NCBI RefSeq assembly: GCF_004745505.1
Contig: NZ_RKLX01000009.1
Coordinates: forward strand, 1-64,000
Length of the DNA stretch: 64,000 bases
Direction: 5' to 3'
Source: Levilactobacillus suantsaiihabitans
Lineage (GTDB): Bacteria; Bacillota; Bacilli; Lactobacillales; Lactobacillaceae
A model generated the notes under the pieces. The model was not told the DNA's origin. It saw only the letters and a program-made list of their open reading frames with translations, and did no database searches. Made by a program: the position numbers and the translations under genes. Shown in pieces: positions 1 through 8,706 of the stretch; the stretch's first letter is position 1, and the number at the start of each line of letters is the position of its first letter.

Positions 1-232
1 TTTCCTCGCTTTCAATTGGTTTCGACGACTTGATTGTAGCACAGAGGTGATATGCCTCTTTTTTATACAAAAATGGCGTCGATGGAGTTCTCCATCAACA
101 CCAAATATCATAGAACCTTAATTTTTCGTATCTAGTCACTCATTGGTTAAACAAATCAACCATCTCTTCCATAAGACAGTTTACCAGAAGACCGCCAACT
201 TTGCTGGCCTCGGTACCTCACTTCGCCCAGCT
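1..232. other. Gene-free left edge
   Basis: No convincing coding region is seen. A short stem with arms AGAGG and CCTCT (43-59) followed by a T-run on the plus strand could terminate a plus-strand gene beyond the left edge; in Bacillus relatives rpmB lies convergent to thiN here. A perfect small hairpin GATGGAG-TT-CTCCATC lies at 81-96 and has no T-run. Confidence 0.3.
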
Positions 233-278
233 AAAAAACGTCACGACCATCCCCACCGGATCATCGTGACGCTTTTTT
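233..278. terminator. Bidirectional Rho-independent terminator after thiN
   Basis: Arms CGTCACGA (239-246) and TCGTGACG (264-271) form an 8-bp stem. It is flanked by six A residues on the left and six T residues on the right, so it can end transcripts from either strand. It starts five bases beyond the thiN stop. Confidence 0.8.
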
Positions 279-282
279 GTGG

Positions 283-957
283 CTATTCATGCCGCGCTTC
301 GTAGGTATCGCAGCTTTGAATCACACACAACACCCCGGTGTCGAACTGAAATTCCCCCGTCTCGCCCGTAAATTCATTGCTGGCTAATGAGATGGGATAA
401 GGAATCGGTTCGTCATGGAGCTGATATTTTTCGTCTAACAAACTCAGATGGTCGATGGACGTCAGTGGGATAAAGGCCAGATAATTTTTATCCGGTTCTT
501 TACGTAGCTGATAGTGCCCCGGCAGGTAAAACGAAATCGTGTTTTGCTTGTCGATCAAGCGAATGCGGTTGGCATAACGCTTGTATTGGGGCTCCAAGAC
601 GATAAACAGGTTCGCTAAAAAGTGGTCGAGGCGACCACCCGTGGCCCCGTAAATATCGACTTGTTCGGCGCCGTAGTCCCCAAAGGCCACGGACACCGCC
701 ATCTGCGTATCAGTAAAATCTTTTTCGGGTTGCGACTGCCGAATATCTTTGACATTGCGCCGGACCCGTTGCAGTTCTGGGGCCGCCAGAGAATCGAAAT
801 CCCCAATGGCCGCCACCGGTTGTACATTGTGTTCGATCAACCGCAGGGTCCCTCGATCAACGCCAATCCAGGGGCCAACGATTTTCTCAGTGAGGTCCGC
901 CGGCCAATTAGCCTTAGGGCCCCCCACTAACAGATTAAACGTTCCGCCCCGAGGCAT
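283..957 (-). CDS. thiN: Thiamine pyrophosphokinase
   Basis: This 224-residue protein transfers pyrophosphate from ATP to thiamine to make the cofactor thiamine diphosphate. The family motifs are visible: GDFDS at residues 52-56, EKDFTD at 78-83 and GATGGRLDH at 104-112, which together hold the nucleotide and the metal; length is normal. The ATG overlaps the TAA of rpe by one base (TAATG), so it is probably translationally coupled. It is the last gene of the minus-strand rsgA-rpe-thiN run and ends at a strong terminator. The order matches Bacillus and other lactobacilli. Confidence is high. Confidence 0.95.
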   Translation of the reverse strand: MPRGGTFNLLVGGPKANWPADLTEKIVGPWIGVDRGTLRLIEHNVQPVAAIGDFDSLAAPELQRVRRNVKDIRQSQPEKDFTDTQMAVSVAFGDYGAEQVDIYGATGGRLDHFLANLFIVLEPQYKRYANRIRLIDKQNTISFYLPGHYQLRKEPDKNYLAFIPLTSIDHLSLLDEKYQLHDEPIPYPISLASNEFTGETGEFQFDTGVLCVIQSCDTYEARHE

Positions 958-1610
958 TATTTTGTCGCGTCCTTCAGGGCTTGAATCCGCGCAGCTGGGT
1001 CGTCGGCGTTGAAGACGTATGAACCAGCTACAGCAACCGTGGCACCGGCGTTTGCGCAGTCAACAACGGTTTGATCGTTGACCCCACCATCGACTTCGAT
1101 ATCAAAGTCGTAACCCTTGGCCTTCTTGATGGCATCCAGTTCGGCGATCTTAGCGACCGTGCTGTGTAAGAACTTCTGACCACCAAAGCCAGGGTTGACC
1201 GTCATCACTAAGACTTGGCCGACCATGTCCAAGACCGGTTCGATCATGGCAACGGGCGTCCCCGGGTTGATGACCACTTCTGGCGTTGCGCCAGCGTTTT
1301 GAATCATTTGTAAGGCCCGGTGAATGTGCGGCGTCGCTTCGACGTGCACACCGATGATGTCGGCGCCGGCCTTAGCAAAGTCCTCAACGTAACGTTCTGG
1401 GTTTTGGACCATCATGTGCACGTCTAAGACCATCTTAGTGATGGGACGAATGGCCTTGACCCAGCCGGGACCGTAAGACAGTGCTGGGACGAAGTTGCCG
1501 TCCATGATATCGATGTGTAAGACTTCGGCTCCTGCTTGGTCCACCTTTTCGATATCTGGTTGTAAGTTCACGTAATCGGCACTTAAAATTGAAGGCGCTA
1601 CTTTAATCAT
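957..1610 (-). CDS. rpe: Ribulose-phosphate 3-epimerase
   Basis: This 217-residue TIM-barrel enzyme interconverts ribulose 5-phosphate and xylulose 5-phosphate. In heterofermentative lactobacilli that step feeds phosphoketolase. Metal and catalytic residues are in place: HIDIMDG (His32, Asp34), His65 in DVHMM, the phosphate loop MTVNPGFGG (136-144) and Asp174 in VDGG. The ATG at 1610 has an AGGAAGAG Shine-Dalgarno sequence at good spacing. It lies 12 bases after rsgA and overlaps thiN by one base, so the three genes form an operon. Confidence 0.96.
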   Translation of the reverse strand: MIKVAPSILSADYVNLQPDIEKVDQAGAEVLHIDIMDGNFVPALSYGPGWVKAIRPITKMVLDVHMMVQNPERYVEDFAKAGADIIGVHVEATPHIHRALQMIQNAGATPEVVINPGTPVAMIEPVLDMVGQVLVMTVNPGFGGQKFLHSTVAKIAELDAIKKAKGYDFDIEVDGGVNDQTVVDCANAGATVAVAGSYVFNADDPAARIQALKDATK

Positions 1611-1622
1611 AAATTCTCTTCC

Positions 1623-2519
1623 TCATTTCTTCTTGTTATAAATTGGTTTTTGATTCTTTAACAACGTGAGTAATTGTAAATAATTGTCGTAACGGCTCTG
1701 CATGAGCTCACCGTCGGCCAGCGCGGCCTTCACGGCACACCCTGGCTCATTGACGTGCACACAGCCCCGGAAACGACAATCACCGGCCAACGCCACGAAT
1801 TCTGGGAAATAATGACTCAGCTCCCGGTAATCCAGTGTCAACGTTTCGTACGACGAAAATCCCGGCGTATCGGCCACTAACCCGCCAGCGATGGGCATCA
1901 AACTGACCTTTCTGGTGGTGTGACGCCCCCGGTTCAACGCGGTCGAAATCTCGCCGGTGGCCAGGTCCAAATCGGGCGCGATGTGGTTCAACAAGGTCGA
2001 TTTTCCGGCCCCGGTCTGTCCCATGATCACGGTTTCCTTGTCGGCCAAGGTCGCCTGGAACTGGTCTAAGCCGTCCTGTGAAAATGGCGCCCGACTCAAG
2101 ATTACCGGATACCCAATCTTGCGATAACCCGCTGCCAGCTGTTCAAAGTACTGGTAACGGTCATCGTCGATCAGATCGGTCTTCGTGAAGTAGATGACGG
2201 GCGCAATCCCGCTGACTTCTAAGGCAATCAATTGCCGGTCCAACAAGCCCGTCGAAAATTCCGGCTGGGCCACGGCGGTCACAACGACCCCCTGGTCAAT
2301 GTTGGCCACCGGCGGCCGGGTCAACGCGTTGTCCCGCGGTAAAATCTCTAGAATATAGCCTTCCTGCGGCGTCGAGCTCTCAAAAGTCACTCGGTCCCCG
2401 ACCAACGGCGTAATCTTGCGTTTCCGAAAGTTTCCCCGCGCGCGGGTCCGGTACAGCTGACCGTCGCTAAAGACGTCATAAAAGCCACTGAGCGATTGAC
2501 GAATCTGTCCTTCTGTCAA
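1623..2519 (-). CDS. rsgA: Ribosome small-subunit-dependent GTPase A (30S maturation)
   Basis: A circularly permuted GTPase of 298 residues that checks late 30S subunit assembly. An OB-fold region (about 1-70) is followed by G4 TKTD (112-115), then G1 GQTGAGKS (167-174) and G3 DTPG (217-220), the permuted order typical of the family. The C-terminal zinc site has Cys248, Cys253, His255 and Cys261. The start is TTG, supported by GGAGG six bases upstream. It is separated from pknB by about 670 bases that hold a PE-1 repeat, so it may have its own promoter. Confidence 0.95.
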   Translation of the reverse strand: MTEGQIRQSLSGFYDVFSDGQLYRTRARGNFRKRKITPLVGDRVTFESSTPQEGYILEILPRDNALTRPPVANIDQGVVVTAVAQPEFSTGLLDRQLIALEVSGIAPVIYFTKTDLIDDDRYQYFEQLAAGYRKIGYPVILSRAPFSQDGLDQFQATLADKETVIMGQTGAGKSTLLNHIAPDLDLATGEISTALNRGRHTTRKVSLMPIAGGLVADTPGFSSYETLTLDYRELSHYFPEFVALAGDCRFRGCVHVNEPGCAVKAALADGELMQSRYDNYLQLLTLLKNQKPIYNKKK

Positions 2520-2898
2520 TGCGCACCTCCTTTATGGGTTTGTTTCCAGTTTACACTAATTTGCAAATTGACACTAGTTTTCCTGCGGTTGTGTTAAATA
2601 TCACAACTAAAGCAGTCGTCTCGCTACCCTTCCACTAGAACTTGTCTGCCCGCCTACCGTTACCCAGAATTGCCGCCCAGTCCTCGCCAATTGCCTGCGG
2701 CAGTCACAGTAAGCCTGCGCAACGTCTGACGGCTAACAAACACGTCTATCGACAACTACAGTAGCCTTAACTGGACACCCGCGACTACGCCTGGTTATAC
2801 CGATGATCGGTCCACTATAAACGTGATTGAAGCCGGTGGGTATGGTAAGTCTCAAGGCATTAAACCAGTATTACTGGCAATCGCCTACGTAGACGAGA

Positions 2899-3049
2899 GT
2901 TCGCCAAATATGGGCTCAGCAGTGGGAGTTTTCAGGCCGCTTAGGCAACTGGCGTCTTTGAGACGTGCTTTCCGGCTCAAAGCGAGGGCGAGACCGCACT
3001 GTGGCTCGACCGGTCCGCCCACCGCGTTCCAGTCCCATATTTGGCGAAC
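2899..3049 (-). repeat. PE-1 structured repeat, copy A
   Basis: Perfect 16-bp terminal inverted repeats GTTCGCCAAATATGGG and CCCATATTTGGCGAAC bound 151 bp. Read on the minus strand it contains the hairpins CGAGCC...GGTCTCG and CTTTGAG...CTCAAAG. The third internal hairpin of copies B and C is truncated here, with only GTTGCCTAAGCG remaining. It lies 3' of pknB. The name PE-1 is used only in this annotation. Confidence 0.85.
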
Positions 3050-3069
3050 GGTAGTCGGCCAGCTCGGGT

Positions 3070-3094
3070 GATATGGGATAAAATATCCCATATC
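3070..3094. repeat. Perfect short palindrome next to PE-1 copy A
   Basis: Two 11-base arms, GATATGGGATA and TATCCCATATC, surround a 3-base AAA centre. There is no T-run, so it is not a typical terminator. It could be an operator or a short RNA hairpin in the pknB 3' region. Confidence 0.5.
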
Positions 3095-3185
3095 CATATG
3101 CATCACCTTTAAACGGCCGAAAAGTTCGCCAAAAAAAGCCCAATTCCCATTATACAGAGAATTAGGCGTAAATTGCAGATTTTTC

Positions 3186-5222
3186 TTAATTTTTCGTGAC
3201 GTGACTGTCCGACGCAATCACGTGGCCGTCACGGACCACCTTGTAGGCCCCGGACTTACCGGAGGCCACGGTGAACGGCAACGTCACGCTGGTGTCTGAC
3301 GTGATCGTCATTTGCTTATAGATGGTGCTGAGCGAATGGTCCTGGTCGCGCAAGTAGATCTGAATCAGATTGGAGGCCGACGAGCTACTGCTGCTACTGC
3401 TGTCGTCATCACTATCGTCTTCGCTCGAACTCTCGCTGGCACTGTCATCGTCAAACGGAATCTTCACGTTCACGCTGAATTGATCGACACTGGAGCTGCT
3501 TTCACTCTCCACGCCGCGCGACATGGTCAACGTGACCTCGTCGCCTTCCTGGACCACAGCACCCTCACCAGGGGACTGCTTGATGACGCGGCCCTTGGCC
3601 ACATCATTGGAATAGGCGTAGTCAAACGCCAGGTTCAGGTTGCGGTTGGTGGCGTAGCTTTGTGCCTGGGCCTTGGTCTTGTTGGTCAGATCGGCCAGCG
3701 TGACCGTTTCCGACCCCGTGGAGACCGTAAACGTGATATCGGTCTTGGCTGGGACGACCTTTTGGCCCGCCTGGACGCTTTGCTGCATGATCCGACCGGC
3801 CGGGACGCTGGTGGAGTGCACCGATTCGCGGTGGACCTTAAAGCCCAGCGCCTCTAACTTCGCGGCGGTGCTGGCGTACGCATCCCCCTGGTAATCGGCC
3901 AGCTGATAACGCTTCGGTCCCGTACTGATCCACAGATCCACGACCGTCTGGCGTTTCAACTGGGTTCCCGACCGCGGCTCGGTCCGCACGGCGCGATGAA
4001 CCTTGACCGTGGCACTAGCCGTCTTGTGGACCTTGCCCACCGTCAAGTAGGCGTTGGTCAGGCGACTCTTGGCCACCTGTTCCGTCCGCCCAGCCACGCT
4101 CGGTACACTGGTCATCTGCGGCCGAAAGAGCGCCATGCCGATCAAAATGCCCGCGACCAGCAACAAGACGACTAGCCCGGCCAGCAGGAACTTGCGGCGA
4201 CGGGGATGACGGGTCTTCTTGCGGCCCTTTTTCCCCGCTGCTTTAGCAGGCGCCGAATCGGTCGCCGTTTTTTCCTGTGGTGTGGTCTGAGTCGCCGCTG
4301 CGGCCGTTTCCGGCGTCAACGAACTTAACGCACTGAGAGGCAGGACCTTGGTCTCGCCATCATCGTCTTGGGCCGGGGTAAATTTGACTTCCCCCGCCCG
4401 TTTCGGCGATAACGAGGTCTTCAGGTCCGCCGCCATACTCGCCGCGTCGGTGTAACGGTCCTCGGGGCGCTTGGCCGTGGCCTTGAGTACCACATTTTCC
4501 AACGCCTGCGGGATCCGCGGGTCGATCTCTCGTACCGACGGAATCTCCGATTGGAAATGCTTCAACGCAATGGAGACGGCCGTTTCCCCCTCAAAGGGTA
4601 CGGTGCCCGTCAGGAGTTCGTAGAGGATGATCCCCAACGAATAGATGTCGGACTTTTTGGTTGCCATCCCCCCACGTGCCTGTTCCGGTGACAAATAGTG
4701 CACGGACCCCAGCACCGTGTTGGTCTGCGTCAGACTGTGTTCAGACAAGGCCACGGCGATCCCGAAGTCGGTGATCTTAGCGACCTTGTGCTGGTCGATC
4801 AAAATATTTTGCGGTTTCAAATCCCGGTGAATGATATTGTGCTCATGCGCCGTTTGGACCGCACTCAAGATCTGTTCCATGATGTGGATGACTTCTTGAT
4901 AGGCGATTGGGAAATGGGCCTTGATGTACGCCTTGAGGTCGGTCCCCTCGACGTATTCCATGACCAAATACTGCATGCCATTTTCCTCACCCACGTCATA
5001 CACCTGGACGATGTTGGGATTGACCAGTTCGGTTGCGGCCAGCGCCTCTCGCTGGAACCGACGAATCGTGCTGGGGTCATCCCGCAGATCAAGTCGTAAC
5101 AATTTTACTGAAACGTCACGGTCTAAAATCAGATCGTGCGCCAAATACACGTTGGCCATCCCACCTTCGCCGAGCGCGCGAATGATGCGGTACCGGCCAC
5201 TTAAGGTATAACCCGTCCGCAT
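3186..5222 (-). CDS. pknB: PASTA-domain serine/threonine kinase (PrkC/StkP type)
   Basis: A 678-residue membrane kinase that senses muropeptides or lipid II and phosphorylates cell-wall and division proteins. The cytoplasmic Hanks-type domain has Lys40, Glu59, HRDLKPQN (132-139), DFG (152-154) and SPE (178-180). A basic stretch precedes the membrane helix at about 344-366. Three PASTA repeats follow (about 370-573), then a Ser/Asp-rich spacer and a C-terminal domain of about 70 residues. The ATG overlaps the stop of the PP2C phosphatase by one base, the usual kinase/phosphatase pairing. There is no close terminator; a PE-1 repeat lies downstream. Confidence 0.96.
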   Translation of the reverse strand: MRTGYTLSGRYRIIRALGEGGMANVYLAHDLILDRDVSVKLLRLDLRDDPSTIRRFQREALAATELVNPNIVQVYDVGEENGMQYLVMEYVEGTDLKAYIKAHFPIAYQEVIHIMEQILSAVQTAHEHNIIHRDLKPQNILIDQHKVAKITDFGIAVALSEHSLTQTNTVLGSVHYLSPEQARGGMATKKSDIYSLGIILYELLTGTVPFEGETAVSIALKHFQSEIPSVREIDPRIPQALENVVLKATAKRPEDRYTDAASMAADLKTSLSPKRAGEVKFTPAQDDDGETKVLPLSALSSLTPETAAAATQTTPQEKTATDSAPAKAAGKKGRKKTRHPRRRKFLLAGLVVLLLVAGILIGMALFRPQMTSVPSVAGRTEQVAKSRLTNAYLTVGKVHKTASATVKVHRAVRTEPRSGTQLKRQTVVDLWISTGPKRYQLADYQGDAYASTAAKLEALGFKVHRESVHSTSVPAGRIMQQSVQAGQKVVPAKTDITFTVSTGSETVTLADLTNKTKAQAQSYATNRNLNLAFDYAYSNDVAKGRVIKQSPGEGAVVQEGDEVTLTMSRGVESESSSSVDQFSVNVKIPFDDDSASESSSEDDSDDDSSSSSSSSASNLIQIYLRDQDHSLSTIYKQMTITSDTSVTLPFTVASGKSGAYKVVRDGHVIASDSHVTKN

Positions 5223-5968
5223 TAGTCTGCCACCTCCCGTGAGAAGTTGGTCAGGAGTAACACGGTAATGTTATCGAGTCCCCCGGCATCGTTGGCCAGT
5301 TCGATCAGGTGATCACACTTTTCTTCGGCCGTGCGTTCACTGGTCAACACGGCTTGAATCGTCTGGTCATCGACCATGTTGGTCAACCCATCCGTACACA
5401 TCAACAGCTGGTCGTTTAGCACCAACGGGTAGGTGTTGAGGTCAAAGCGCGCATCGTCAGAAATGCCTAGCGAGCGGATAATGACGTTTTTTTGGGGATG
5501 GTGCCGAGCCGCTTGGCGACTGATCTCGCCGCGCTTGACCAGTTCATTGACCAGCGAATGGTCCTCGGTCAGTTGGCGCAGTTTGCCATCGCGTAACAAG
5601 TAGGCGCGTGAATCCCCGATGCTGGCGATGACGACTTCTTCCGTGAAGTATAACGCCGCCACCAGCGTCGTGCCCATGCCGTTGAGATCCGCAAATTGAT
5701 TGGATTTATCAATGATCGATTGGTTCTCGGCGGTAATCTGGCGCGTGATCCACTCACTGGCCGTCGCCGGCGTGGTGAGCTTGGTCTGTTCAAATTCGTG
5801 CCCCAGATGGGAAACGGCCATGGCACTGGCCACGTCGCCCCCCTGGTGTCCGCCAATACCATCCGCAATGATGGCCAGGTGTTGACCCGCTAAGTTCGTG
5901 AAAACATCGACATAGTCCTCGTTGTCATTGCGCTGTTTGCCAATGGACGTGCGGTATGCCACTTTCAT
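5222..5968 (-). CDS. stp: PP2C-family Ser/Thr protein phosphatase
   Basis: A 248-residue metal-dependent phosphatase that reverses PknB phosphorylation. The PP2C motifs appear in order: ADGIGGHQGGDVAS near residue 36, GMGTTLVA, IGDSRAYL, CTDGLTNMV and the C-terminal GGLDNITVLL, giving the Asp ligands of the metal centre. It sits between rsmB (12 bases upstream) and pknB (1-base overlap), as in most Firmicutes. Confidence 0.95.
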   Translation of the reverse strand: MKVAYRTSIGKQRNDNEDYVDVFTNLAGQHLAIIADGIGGHQGGDVASAMAVSHLGHEFEQTKLTTPATASEWITRQITAENQSIIDKSNQFADLNGMGTTLVAALYFTEEVVIASIGDSRAYLLRDGKLRQLTEDHSLVNELVKRGEISRQAARHHPQKNVIIRSLGISDDARFDLNTYPLVLNDQLLMCTDGLTNMVDDQTIQAVLTSERTAEEKCDHLIELANDAGGLDNITVLLLTNFSREVAD

Positions 5969-5980
5969 GACGACTCACCC

Positions 5981-7324
5981 CTACTTTTTCTTCCGAAAGG
6001 CACTGACGAAGAACCCGTCCGAATCAAAATCATCCGGATAGATGTTCAACGTATCTGTGGTCCGGTCGGCCTTGACGTCTAAGGCCGTCTTGACCCGCAT
6101 GGACTCGAAGTCCGGATGGGCAGCCAAGAACTTCGCCGCCACGTCCGCATTTTCCGTGTCCAAAATCGTGCAGGTACTGTAGACCAAAATGCCGTTTGGC
6201 TTTAATTTTTCACTCACGGCAGCCAAGATGCCCAGCTGAACGCGTTGCAGTTGCTGGATATCTTGGGCCGATTTTTCGTAACGAATCTCTGGTTTTCGCC
6301 GGATCAGGCCCAACCCCGAACACGGGGCGTCGACTAAGATGCGGTCGAATTGCTTCTTCGGGAACTTGTCGTTGATCTTGCGGGCATCTAAGGCCACCGC
6401 GTCGACCCGGTCGGCAACGTGGAGCCGTTTGGCGTTGGCTTCAATCAAGTTGACCTTCTTTGCGTGCAGGTCTAAGGCCGTCACCTTCCCACCGGAATGG
6501 GCATCGAGCAACGCCGCAATCTGGGTGGTCTTGCCGCCAGGGGCCGCACAGGCATCTAGGACCTGATCGCCGGGCCGGACTTGCAAGGCCTCGACCGGTA
6601 ACATGGCGCTTTCGTCTTGAATCGTCAGTTCACCGGTCTCAAAGACGTTGCTTTGATTGGCGGCCTTGTCGTCTAACCGAAAGGCATTGCTGGCCACCAC
6701 GCTGGGCGTGACCGTGTAGCCTTGGTCCGTCAGGGATTGGGCCACGGTTTCTGGTGTGGCCACGGCCGTGTTGACCCGCACGGATTGCGCGGCCGGTTGG
6801 TTGATGGTCGCTAAAATGCTGAGCGCCTTGTCGTCACCGACCTGTTGTTGGATGGCCGTCACCAGCCATTCCGGCACGGAATACTGCAGGCTCAACCGCT
6901 TGGTCGGGTCCTTGATCTGACTCAAGTCAGGCAAGCCTTGGCGGTCAATGGCGTGTAAGACCCCGGTCACGAACCGGCGAATCCCTTCGTGGCCCCGGTC
7001 CTTGGCCAATTGAATGGCTTCATTGAAGATGGCCCGCTTGGGGACCCGATCCAAGTACAGTTCTTGGTAAAGGGCCACCAGCAGGGTCATTTTGACCCAT
7101 GGCAAGACCTTTTGGTTGGGCTTGATAAACCCGTCCAGATAGTATTCCAACGTCAATTGGTGTTGGATGGTCCCGTAAACCAAGTTCGTCACAAAGCGGC
7201 GATCCACGTCGCTCAAGTTGTGGCTTTCTAACGTCTGTTCCAGTTGTAAATTCGAGTAAGCCCCGTTTGCGACACGGGTCAATGCCTCGACCGCTAAAGC
7301 CCGTGGTGTTGTGTTTTTTGTCAT
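5981..7324 (-). CDS. rsmB: 16S rRNA (cytosine-967-C5)-methyltransferase
   Basis: This 447-residue protein has an N-terminal NusB-like RNA-binding domain (about 1-130) and a Rossmann methyltransferase domain. The SAM-binding motif DACAAPGGK is at 257-265. The two catalytic cysteines are Cys335 in DAPCSG and Cys385 in STC. It methylates C967 of 16S rRNA (E. coli numbering). The ATG overlaps the stop of fmt by one base. Confidence 0.95.
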   Translation of the reverse strand: MTKNTTPRALAVEALTRVANGAYSNLQLEQTLESHNLSDVDRRFVTNLVYGTIQHQLTLEYYLDGFIKPNQKVLPWVKMTLLVALYQELYLDRVPKRAIFNEAIQLAKDRGHEGIRRFVTGVLHAIDRQGLPDLSQIKDPTKRLSLQYSVPEWLVTAIQQQVGDDKALSILATINQPAAQSVRVNTAVATPETVAQSLTDQGYTVTPSVVASNAFRLDDKAANQSNVFETGELTIQDESAMLPVEALQVRPGDQVLDACAAPGGKTTQIAALLDAHSGGKVTALDLHAKKVNLIEANAKRLHVADRVDAVALDARKINDKFPKKQFDRILVDAPCSGLGLIRRKPEIRYEKSAQDIQQLQRVQLGILAAVSEKLKPNGILVYSTCTILDTENADVAAKFLAAHPDFESMRVKTALDVKADRTTDTLNIYPDDFDSDGFFVSAFRKKK

Positions 7325-8268
7325 TATTCAGCCACCTGTTCGCCAATTGTCAATGCGTCGCTCGTCCCGTTCAGAAAGTCCGTAATGCTTAATTTGGGCT
7401 TGCCGGCCGGTTGAATCTCGTCTAATCCTAAAACGCCGTGTTCGCCGGTCGCAATCGCCAAGTGGTGCTTGTCATGGCTGACCAAAGCGCCGGGCTTGAG
7501 GTCGGTCGTTTGGTCCAAGACCGTCACCCGCCACAGCTTGGTGCGCACGCCGTTCAAGTAAATGTGGGCGATAGGCGCTGGCCGCAGTGCACGGACCTTG
7601 CAGTCGATCAAATGGGCGCTGAGGTTCAGGTCGATCCGTTCCTCATCGGACTTGATGGTTGGTGAGAAGGTCACTAGCTTTTCATCCTGTGGTACCGGGG
7701 TGATTTCGCCCGCCAGGAGCTTGGGCAAGGTCTCTAAGAGCAGGTCACGACCCAGGTCACTGAGCTTGTCAAACATGGTACCGACATCGTCTTGATCCGT
7801 GATGGGAATGGCACGTTGGGCCAAGACATCCCCGGCATCCATCTTCTTTTCCATGAACATGATGGAGACCCCGGTTTCCTTGTCGCCATTCATGATGGCG
7901 TAATGCACGGGCGCGCCACCGCGATACTTCGGCAGTAACGACGCGTGCACGTTTACGGCAGCGACCTTGGCCGCCTTTAACAGCTTGGTCGGCAAAAATT
8001 GCCCAAAGGCTGCCGTCACGATCAAATCCGGTGCCAATTCAATGGCCCGCGCCATTTCGGGGCTACCGGAGATCTTTTGGGGTTGGAGCACTTCGATGCC
8101 GTGTGCCACCGCCACTTCCTTGACGGGCGACGCGGTCAACACGTGCTTGCGTCCCACCCGGCGATCCGGTTGGGTCACCACGGCCAACACCTCATAGCCG
8201 TGGTCGATTAAACTACTGAGAATGGGGGCCGAAAATTTCGGCGTGCCCATAAAAATTACTGAAGTCAT
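7324..8268 (-). CDS. fmt: Methionyl-tRNA formyltransferase
   Basis: This 314-residue enzyme formylates initiator Met-tRNA. The formyl-transfer residues Asn106, His108 and Asp144 are present, with the conserved loop SLLPKYRGGAPVH (110-122). The open frame runs about 375 bases further upstream, but that part is repeat DNA and not protein-like. I place the start at the ATG of MTSVIFMG (8268), which gives the normal family length. An ATG at 8280 is also possible; both have weak Shine-Dalgarno sequences. The gap to priA is filled by composite repeats. Confidence 0.93.
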   Translation of the reverse strand: MTSVIFMGTPKFSAPILSSLIDHGYEVLAVVTQPDRRVGRKHVLTASPVKEVAVAHGIEVLQPQKISGSPEMARAIELAPDLIVTAAFGQFLPTKLLKAAKVAAVNVHASLLPKYRGGAPVHYAIMNGDKETGVSIMFMEKKMDAGDVLAQRAIPITDQDDVGTMFDKLSDLGRDLLLETLPKLLAGEITPVPQDEKLVTFSPTIKSDEERIDLNLSAHLIDCKVRALRPAPIAHIYLNGVRTKLWRVTVLDQTTDLKPGALVSHDKHHLAIATGEHGVLGLDEIQPAGKPKLSITDFLNGTSDALTIGEQVAE

Positions 8269-8373
8269 GTCTTGCACCATACTTTCTGATAGTTTTACTG
8301 ATTGTTGGTTCGCTTTAAAAAGGGAGCTGGTGGTTGGCCTGACCGTTCCGAGGCGTTCTCGGGACTTAGCGGT

Positions 8374-8705
8374 TAGCCGCCGAGCGTCCACCAAATCTTG
8401 GTTGGCAGGTGGTCGACGAGCCAAGCCCGGTAAGTGGTCTGGGCCTCGCTTGGAGCTGGAAACCACGGTTTGAAACGGCCTGATAGCCGAAACATGTGGC
8501 AACAGGCAACTGGTTTCACTGGCCCCCCACCTTTGTCGAAACGTGCGCCCAAAGGCAGCCGGTTCCGCTGGCCCCCCAACATAGCCGAAACGTGCGCCCA
8601 AAGGCAACTGGTTCCGCTTAACACTGCTAGGCAAATGATCCAAACCCGGGATTATCCGCCTAGCACCGTTAATGCTCGCCAGTTAACCGCCTTTGGGCCC
8701 ACTCT
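8374..8705 (-). repeat. Composite repeat: PE-2 copy b joined to half a PE-1
   Basis: Read on the minus strand, a full PE-2 hairpin (8705-8584) begins one base after the priA stop codon. It is followed by tandem copies of its own 3' part, then a degenerate PE-1 half ending near 8376 (an ATTTGGTGGACG-like end). In the PE-2 part the closing stem is GCCCAAAGGC with GCCTTTGGGC and the basal stem AACTGG with CCAGTT. The apical stem of about 17 pairs has one mismatch and a 7-base loop CGGGTTT. Confidence 0.8.
8485..8640 (-). repeat. Tandem array of the PE-2 3' segment
   Basis: About 50-base units beginning near 8485, 8537 and 8586 each contain a variant of CGAAACGTGCGCCCAAAGGC followed by an (A/G)CTGGTTCCGCT-like motif. 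The first two are joined by GGCCCCCCA spacers. The first unit is the most divergent. Only the third continues into a full PE-2 hairpin, so this looks like local duplication of the element's 3' end. Confidence 0.75.
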
Positions 8706-8706
8706 T

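Larger units (their letters stand above)
2520..3185. other. Intergenic region between pknB and rsgA
   Basis: No gene is supported. The region holds a PE-1 repeat (2899-3049), a perfect palindrome (3070-3094) and a TATAAT-like -10 on the minus strand at 3150-3155 without a clear -35. Apparent ORFs here cover the repeat on both strands and have no ribosome binding site. 2580-2880 shows no structure I can name. Confidence 0.5.

Noticed and set aside
2899-3049. PE-1 as an ordinary MITE moved by a transposase
   Set aside because: Terminal arms differ between copies yet stay complementary within each copy, and no constant target duplication is visible. Not fully excluded.
2823-3217. Several open frames on both strands between pknB and rsgA
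   Set aside because: They read through a PE-1 repeat, overlap each other on both strands and lack ribosome binding sites.
8485-8640. Tandem units as a CRISPR array
   Set aside because: The units are a few variable copies of a neighbouring repeat with no unique spacers and no cas genes.
8269-8643. N-terminal extension of fmt
   Set aside because: The extra codons cover repeat DNA; homology and family length begin at 8268.
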